Positions 46,266 through 64,000 of a stretch of 64,000 bases of DNA are shown piece by piece. This DNA is from Chondrilla cf. caribensis (lineage: Eukaryota > Porifera > Demospongiae > Chondrillida > Chondrillidae): NCBI GenBank assembly GCA_964020155.1, contig OZ026564.1:1290111-1354110 (forward strand), given 5' to 3'. Position 1 is the first letter of the stretch; each line of letters opens with the position of its first letter. The position numbers were made by a program, and so were the translations under genes. Under the pieces are notes generated by a model. That model saw nothing but the letters and a program-made list of their open reading frames with translations. It was not told the DNA's origin and did not search any database.

Positions 46266-46695
46266 CACATATTACATTGCATGTATTGCTATAATATCAT
46301 TATAATAGATATATGTACTACAATGTCAATATTAAATTGTAATGATCACAAACATGGCATCTGTTCGCAATGCTCACAATAGACATAACTTTGAAAAGGT
46401 TCCATGAAGTTCTCGCTGGTTACATTAGTTTCAATTTTGAACATTTCAAGTATTGCTGAACCTTTTAAAGTCTCGGTATCCATTGAAAATTCTTTGAGAA
46501 AGCTCTGTTTGGTAGTTATGCCCTTTGGAGAATGAAAACGTTCATTTTGGTCAATTTCCAACGAAATGCAGCTAGCAAGGAAATCAAATTCCCACAGTTG
46601 TAGACGGCCCAGGAGGGTTTTGGGCACATCTACCTTCTAAAGATTGTCTTGTGCTAACTGAATGATTTTCCCCTCCATCCCTCTCTGTCCCCTAG

Positions 46696-46810
46696 TTTAA
46701 CTAACAACATGGAAGTAAGTGAAGTGTTGAAATCAACTCAGCAACTTGTGTACAGATACTGCGGGACTGCAGTTAAGAACACTCACACCTTTGTTGTCTC
46801 GGAACAGTAA
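46696..46810 (+). pseudogene. Orphan duplicate of the last TBC exon
   Basis: 115 bp matching 14059-14173 with the splice acceptor (ccctag), frame and stop intact: LTNNMEVSEVLKSTQQLVYR ... VSEQ, with two amino-acid changes (Val to Glu, Leu to Ser). No other TBC exon lies nearby, so it cannot make a TBC protein by itself. It is a fossil of the segmental duplication and might be spliced from an upstream transcript. Confidence 0.92.
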
Positions 46811-47279
46811 TATAAACTGTTTATTGTTATTATTGGATGTTCTGTTGTGATGATGGTAATTCAATTAATATACAGTGGATTTACAGTTTTATTCAAACTA
46901 TGCATGATACACATTACAATGTGCATTGAGAAACTACGTGTTCCTGTCTTTTCATAATATAAAATCTCATGCTTGATTAAATGAGATATATACAGTAATA
47001 CCACTTCTGTAGTTGTAGTTACATGCAAGTAGATTGCATGTAAGCTTGGCCCCATTGGACTAACTAAAGCCACAATGTTCTCTATACGTGTGTATTTTTT
47101 CCCTCCAAATGCCCCATCCATCCTGCAATTCTGAGAGCCTCACTACGTAAAACCTGTATGGACAACACCAAAATGCATATGAGAAGAAAGGAATGTAGGA
47201 CCAAAGAGTGAAAGAGAGGTTGAAACTGGAATGTTCATTTCACATGTTTTGGCCGTGGCAGATGGAATGACTGCTTAGA

Positions 47280-48070
47280 GTACACTTTCTCAAAGGCTCA
47301 GCACAATAGGAGAGAAAACGCTAAGCAACTTTTTGTATAGCTCATGAGAAAGGAGGCCCATCATCTTGATATATCACCAGACCTAGCTGCATGCTGGAGA
47401 CATGAACTAACATCTGCAATAATCCCGGCCTTACGTATCTCCATATGTGGCCCATATCTCTAGCTACATTCGGAGGTGCTTAATATTTTTCAATGCATGG
47501 GAGAGTATAGGAGAAATATGTAAGCACTGTTTTGTATAGCTCATGGGAGAGGGTGTCTGTCAAACTAATATTTTCACCAGACCTAGCCGAGGACATGAAC
47601 TAACATATGAAATAATTGCCATCTCCGTATGTGACCCCTAACTCCAGCTACATTTGGAGGTGTTCAATATTTTATCAATGTATGGGAGAGTATAGGAGAA
47701 AAATGTTAAGCACCTTTTTGCATAGCTCATGGGAGAGGGGGCATGTCAAACTGATATTTTCACCAGAACTAGCTGGGACAAGAACTAACTTATGAAACAA
47801 CTCCAATCTCCATATGTGCCCAGTAACCATAGCTGCATTCAGAGGTGTTTAATATTTTTTCAATGTATATGTAGGAAGGATAAGAGAAAGAAAATGCTAA
47901 GCACGTTTTTTCATAGTTCATGACAAAGGAGACGTGGCAACTTGATATTTTCACCAGACCTAGCTGAGGAACATGAACTAACTTATGGAGCAATTCCAAT
48001 CTCTGTATGTTGGTGGTAACTCTAGCTGCATTCTGAGATGCTTAATATTTTTTTAATGTATGGGAGAGTA
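47280..48070. repeat. ~190 bp satellite array (copy B)
   Basis: Four units anchored by the (a/g)ttcatg or gctcatg motif near 47338, 47537, 47727 and 47924. One unit is complete here but truncated in copy A. Confidence 0.85.
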
Positions 48071-48079
48071 TAGGACAAC

Positions 48080-49000
48080 AAGGCGTATTACGCTTGTAGT
48101 TGAATGTACATACAAAAGTATATGCATTATAATATTATGTATGTGTAATATGGGCACTGGGGAGAAATTTTGTTCAACAACAAAATGCATCATTTTTGTA
48201 TCAGAAGGACCGTACTAGTTCCAGAAGTACGTATGTTTGTGTATTTGTATTTGGGCTATGATGCATCACAGGCACACAGGAGAGGCCATGGTGACAAGCG
48301 AAAAAATTTGCCCTATAATAATTACTTGTCACCAGGCCTATAGGACACTCAGGAGGGTGTGCATGCATCTGAAATTTTGTTGGTGAGTTTGGTATGGACA
48401 CTGGATAGTCCTTGGTGACCAGCAAAGGAATGTGAAATTACTTGAGTAATCACAACAAGGCGTATTACGCTTATATTATTCGAATGTACATACAAATTTA
48501 AAGTATATGTATATACAGTATTATAATATGTGCACTGGGGAGAATTTTTGTTTGATAACGAAACATATCTATTATGTAATCAGAAAGACTGTACTAGTTC
48601 CAGGAGTGTGTTTGTGCATTCATATTGAAGCTATGATGCAACATGTGCACACAGGAGAGGCCATGATGACAAGCGATAAACTTTGCCATTTTTTGCTTGT
48701 CACCATGAGGCTTATAGCACACTCAGGAGGGTGTGCATGCATCCAAAATTGTGTTGGTGAGTTTGGCATGTACACTGGGTGGCCCTTGGCGACCAGCAAA
48801 GGAATGTGAAATTACCTGCGTGATTACGACAAGGCATACTACACTTATATTTGAATGTACATACAAAAGTATATACATTATAATATGTAGCATATGGGCA
48901 CTGGGGAAAATTTTTGTTTGACAACAAAATGCATCTTTTTGTTATCAGAAGGACTGTACTAGTTCCAAGAGTGTTTCCAAGCATTTGTATTCGAACTATG
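48080..49000. repeat. ~370 bp satellite array (copy B)
   Basis: Counterpart of 15390-16300 with anchors near 48181, 48560 and 48927. Confidence 0.85.
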
Positions 49001-50159
49001 AAGGATGACTAGCATAATAGATGGAGGTACATGCCTTACAGTGATGTATAGTAGTGTTTGTGAACATTGTAGCATGTAGGTGTACGTTGTTTGTGTTTGT
49101 GCACCTCTGTATATGCATGCCAATATGTCTATTAAATTTAAATACCGAATGCATTTTTATATTTTGCTCTAACTCCTCTTTCAGTTTGTCCTTTCTTCTT
49201 CCAGACAAACTATAGGTGTAGTAAATACAGAAGGGAAGAAAAACTTCACAATTGCTATTGCGAAACAATCATATTTGTGGTGGTAGTTATTACTTACTGA
49301 ATAGTTACTATATAGTCATCCAGTGAATTACTTGTAAATATTATAATGACTTGATTTTGGTCAATGTACAAAGATATCCATATTAATAGGTTTGATGAAT
49401 CCATTTTACTCTACAGAGGCCATGGTGACCAGCAAGAGAACTTTCAAATTATTGCTGACCACCACAAGGTCTCTAGGATCTCCGGAGTGCATGGTTCACA
49501 TTCAACACATATATATATCACCCATGCTCTTATATGTACAGGAAACTGAATAGAGTGCTGATTGCAAATGGTATGGGATTTGTGAATGTTTTGCGTGTTA
49601 TTTTACCATCTACTGGAGCAAGAAAACTACATGCACCTCATTCTACAGTATAAGTAAACTGACATACGTGATAATCTATTATTATATCTATTTGCACTGT
49701 TAGGTGATGAACTATATTGTTGGTTGCATTTGGCCCAACTACTATAATATTGAATAATATGGTTTCTGACATGAATGCAATGTTCTTTTATGCCTGACAG
49801 TGTTAACATAGCACCTTGTACACTTTGCTGATACATCACACTCTGGTAGCATTTTCCTAGTTCTCAGGCCTGTTGTGTACATGCTTACATGATTGTATTT
49901 TTTCACATTGTTGTTATAACATTGTTTCTTGTTAATACACTATTTTAGCCTATTTGTGATGATTAACTTTGAGTAAGTATGAGTGGAGCCAACAAAGCAA
50001 GAACTTCCTCAAGCACTTGCAGCTATGGAAGAGAGTGAATTCGAAGTTCGGCAATAATAATAATAACACTTTTGGTCTAACTTTAGGCTTAATAAGCAGC
50101 TGACTAACTAAAGTAGTACATTGCAGCCTAATTAGGATAAAAAAATTCCAACTGAAAAG

Positions 50160-50579
50160 TAGTGTTGCACCAATAAAATTATTATGTTTTTTTACCGATA
50201 ATCCGATTTGCCACTACTTACTAGCAAGTATTAGCCGATGTATTTAGCTGATCCGATAATAAAATTATACTTAGTCTAGTGTATAGGAGCACTACCAAGG
50301 GTGATATTGTGAAGAGGTCTGACTGTGTACTAGTGTATGGGAGCACTGCCAAGGGTGATGTTGTAAAGAGGTCTGACTGAATACTGATGTATGAGAGCAC
50401 TACCAAGGGTGATGTTGTAAAGAGGTCTGACTGTAGATGCTTGGAAAATACAACGAAGTCAAAAAAAATAAAAAAATAAAAAAAATTGGTAAGGATATGC
50501 ACCTGATATGCCGATATGCATGACAGCGCCTATAATCGGCTGATATCCGATAGCCGATCCGATTATCGGTGCAACACTA
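50160..50579. mobile_element. hAT-type MITE with 8 bp target duplication
   Basis: 420 bp with ends TAGTGTTGCACC ... GGTGCAACACTA, flanked by CTGAAAAG on both sides (50152-50159 and 50580-50587). Copy A has an empty site (ctaaaaag, near 17745). The interior contains three ~60 bp tandem units (gagcactaccaagggtgat core, about 50280-50430). No coding capacity. Confidence 0.93.
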
Positions 50580-50659
50580 CTGAAAAGTGAATATATTATG
50601 TTTCCAGACATTTATTATAAAATTGAAAAATTACTTTAGTTAGAACATAAGCAATAGAT

Positions 50660-50863
50660 ATGCATTTGTTATGCATTTTATTAATATATATTTTATGTGG
50701 AATTTTGACAGGTGAATGTGTTAAGGGGGATGAGTGGTTGTTCAAAAGAAGGGTGCCTCCACTCAGTGTTGGTTCAAAGTCAAGATTGGAGGTTATAATC
50801 ACCCGTTATTGGCTGATTCCTGAGGGTACGGTTCACCATCCTTGTTGGGTATCAGTTGGCTAG
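50660..50863 (+). CDS. Small ORF of unknown function with a signal-peptide-like start
   Basis: A 67-codon frame: MHLLCILLIYILCGILTG, then a polar, proline-containing stretch (VPPLSVGSKSRLEVIITRYW ... HHPCWVSVG). The copy A equivalent has a premature stop. Not recognised. It could be the first exon of a gene lost after duplication, since a GT lies directly after LTG, or simply chance. Low confidence. Confidence 0.3.
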   Translation: MHLLCILLIYILCGILTGECVKGDEWLFKRRVPPLSVGSKSRLEVIITRYWLIPEGTVHHPCWVSVG

Positions 50864-51913
50864 GAAGTTCTGTTTCAGGTAGTTCTGTTCTCCAGTCAGT
50901 CCTGTGCACATTCTTGGCTCTGGTACCCAATCACTTGATGATGCCTGACTTGGCCATAGCAGGGGATGGAAGGTGCAGTTCATGCATTTGTAAACACATG
51001 AGACAATTTTACCTAACGGATGGTATGAAAAGGCGTAAGAATCAACATTGCATGACTTGTGAGCTCATTAATTTTATTAAACACTAAATTGGTGAATTGA
51101 TGACAATCAAAAAAATTAACAGAAGTGTCTGCATGAGGTTTCCAAAGATTTTTCCGGGGATATACAATATGGAATGTAGAATGAATCAGTGAGGACCCAA
51201 ATGACCATGTTTACTTGATGGGAAAAGCAATTAGTCGACACATTTGAGGCTAATGGGTCCTATAATTGACTGGCAGCTACTTTCAATTGTCATAAGTGTT
51301 ATAGCTGTGGTTTTCAAATATTCCCTTGTGGTGACAATGCCTTGAACTAAAGCTGTGAAGCTTTAATTGCACTTTAACACTTTCCATGCCATGAGGAAAA
51401 TGTTACCTATTCATCATTTCATTTCCTATAACATCTCATGTGGAAAAATAGATCATACTAAACACAGTACCTGAATGCCATCCATTCATTGTATGTGATT
51501 GCTTTGATCAGAGAATTTGAAGTAATTCTGATCACTCTACCTGAATTTAAATCGCTTTGTGTAAGGTTAGTTAGGTGTAGTATAATTACTGTGATTGTCA
51601 TATATTCTATTGAATGTATTGTCAATAAAATAAATATCCAATGTACTACTCCACTCCCCATTGCTTTCTCTGAAATTGAGGATAATGACTAGATTCAGTA
51701 AAATTGTAAAATCAACTTGTTGCAAGGAATTTACAATTAAATATCTTCCATATATGATGAATTCCACTTTTTAAATTACTGATTATAGGGTTAACGAATA
51801 CGGAGCGCACTGCAAAAACACGAAAATTAGTCACCGTATCAGCTATTCTCATAAATGTACTTCGAATCTGTATCTCTATGGTTCCATCAGGCTTCAGCTC
51901 GATTGTATAATAA

Positions 51914-52299
51914 CAGGGCTGTCAAGTTGATAATATGAAAATGAGTGAGATATCACTCAGCAGTCCACATTACAGATTAGGTACAAGCACGTGACGCGTG
52001 ACATCACTGAGCTGGTTGTGCAACCATAGACTAAATGAGACGAACGTAAACGTTAAAGGTGGAGTCGTTCAGACTGAGTAGCTGATCAGAGCTAGATCAG
52101 ATCCCTAAGGACTAAAGGCTGCTAAAATTGGGAAATCTATTTTGTGCCTTTTATCTTATTATTATAATCAATTACTCCATCTGTAACTAAAGGGTGTTTG
52201 GCAGCTAATGCGTGAGACGTTATTCTGTTTGCGTGTGAGAGTGAGAAATCTTCCCAATGCGTGTGTCACACGCCTAATGCGTGTGACTTGACAGCCCTG
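51914..52299. mobile_element. 386 bp TIR element (CAGGGCTGTCAAGT ends)
   Basis: Ends CAGGGCTGTCAAGT in both orientations, flanked by a TAATAA duplication (51908-51913 and 52300-52305). Ends starting CAGGG recall hAT elements, although the target duplication reads as 6 bp. It occupies the same ancestral position that in copy A received the CCGTATAAC element. Confidence 0.85.
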
Positions 52300-52908
52300 T
52301 AATAATCCGAAGAGTTTCAAGGGTTCTTCTAAAATCTCGTGTTCGACACGTGTTCCGTAATTTGGTTTCATGCGACGTCATCAAATTGCGCCAATTTTCG
52401 AATAATCGCAGGAGGAACGCCAAGGTGTGCCGGAAAAGCATCATTCACTTGGACAATAAGTTGAAATTATGCACAAAAGGTGATAAACGACATGAATAAT
52501 AGGATTGAAGAGATTTCATATCGCCAAACATTCAATATTACAATCCATATTGATTTACTCTTGTATGCATTATAGTCAATGAATAGACTAGCACGAGATA
52601 CTTATTGGATGAATGGTTCTAAAACTTCATGAAGATGTTGATGAGCTCTTTTCAATGCCTTATGAATTGAATGGACATGTCTTACATGCACCAAATGACC
52701 CATCTATCCATGTACGTACAGTCACAAATTATCATAATGTGTTAGTTCAATTTTCGGATTAATAATGCTACTGAATCAATGCCAAAGCAATATTATTACA
52801 GGTCACAAAACTTACAATGTACAATAATTGGCTCTTTAATTTATATCAAATTTGTAGGGTGTTCACCATACATACAGTTATTCACTGAAAAGTGTTACTA
52901 GATACGAA

Positions 52909-63921
<11,013 letters not shown>

Positions 63922-64000
63922 GTGTGTACAGTTTGCTTGAAAATATATATACAATTACATACTCCCACTCTTAGATAAGCTTGTTGCTAGCTGTCTAGCT

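Larger units (their letters stand above)
46811..52908. other. Spacer between the orphan TBC exon and the second receptor
   Basis: Duplicate of 14174-21334 with its own set of insertions. It holds two satellite arrays, two mobile elements and two short frames conserved with copy A. The last ~600 bp should contain the receptor B promoter. Confidence 0.6.

Overview
The window is animal nuclear DNA. It has AT-rich spacers, spliced genes with canonical GT..AG introns, a replication-type histone H4 with a 3' stem-loop, a SIN3 co-repressor, a TBC Rab-GAP, and two receptor genes built from IgGFc-binding-like and Calx-beta domains, one with an intracellular tyrosine kinase. Compact genes, Calx-beta-rich surface proteins and a receptor tyrosine kinase suggest an early-branching metazoan. 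I favour a sponge, but this is inferred from gene content and no sequence search was possible.

Layout. (1) 1-4268, minus: the 5' part of a SIN3 gene (four exons, both halves of PAH1), continuing off the left edge. (2) 4641-6098, minus: intronless GALK2-type galactokinase. It shares a 165 bp divergent promoter region with an intronless histone H4 (6264-6575, plus). (3) 7370-14173, plus: a complete ten-exon TBC Rab-GAP (404 aa in my model) whose introns hold very long (GT)n arrays and minisatellites. (4) 14174-21334: transposon- and satellite-rich spacer. (5) 21335-44977, plus: a complete 19-exon gene (1,718 aa in my model) for a receptor tyrosine kinase: signal peptide, two copies of an [IgGFc-binding-like + Cys-rich Calx-beta] module, another Calx-beta, one membrane segment and a kinase with all key residues. 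Its 7.8 kb intron after the membrane exon holds an intact-looking antisense Ty3/Gypsy-type retrotransposon with apparently identical LTRs. (6) 46338 to about 54780: a segmental duplicate of about 13671-23450, carrying an orphan copy of the last TBC exon and the start of a second receptor. (7) 52909 to the right edge, plus: that second receptor, with ten exons visible, an extra Calx-beta repeat, and its membrane and kinase part outside the window.

How it fits together. The left half is housekeeping (chromatin, sugar phosphorylation, membrane traffic). The right half is a young tandem cluster of large adhesion-like receptors. The duplication makes filled and empty insertion sites directly comparable, so several mobile elements can be delimited to the base with their target-site duplications. 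Exons 2-9 of the receptors all have phase 1-1 boundaries, which fits growth by exon-module duplication, and parts of the IgGFc exons look homogenised by gene conversion. Splice sites were placed by hand from frame continuity and paralogue comparison. They are predictions, not transcript evidence.
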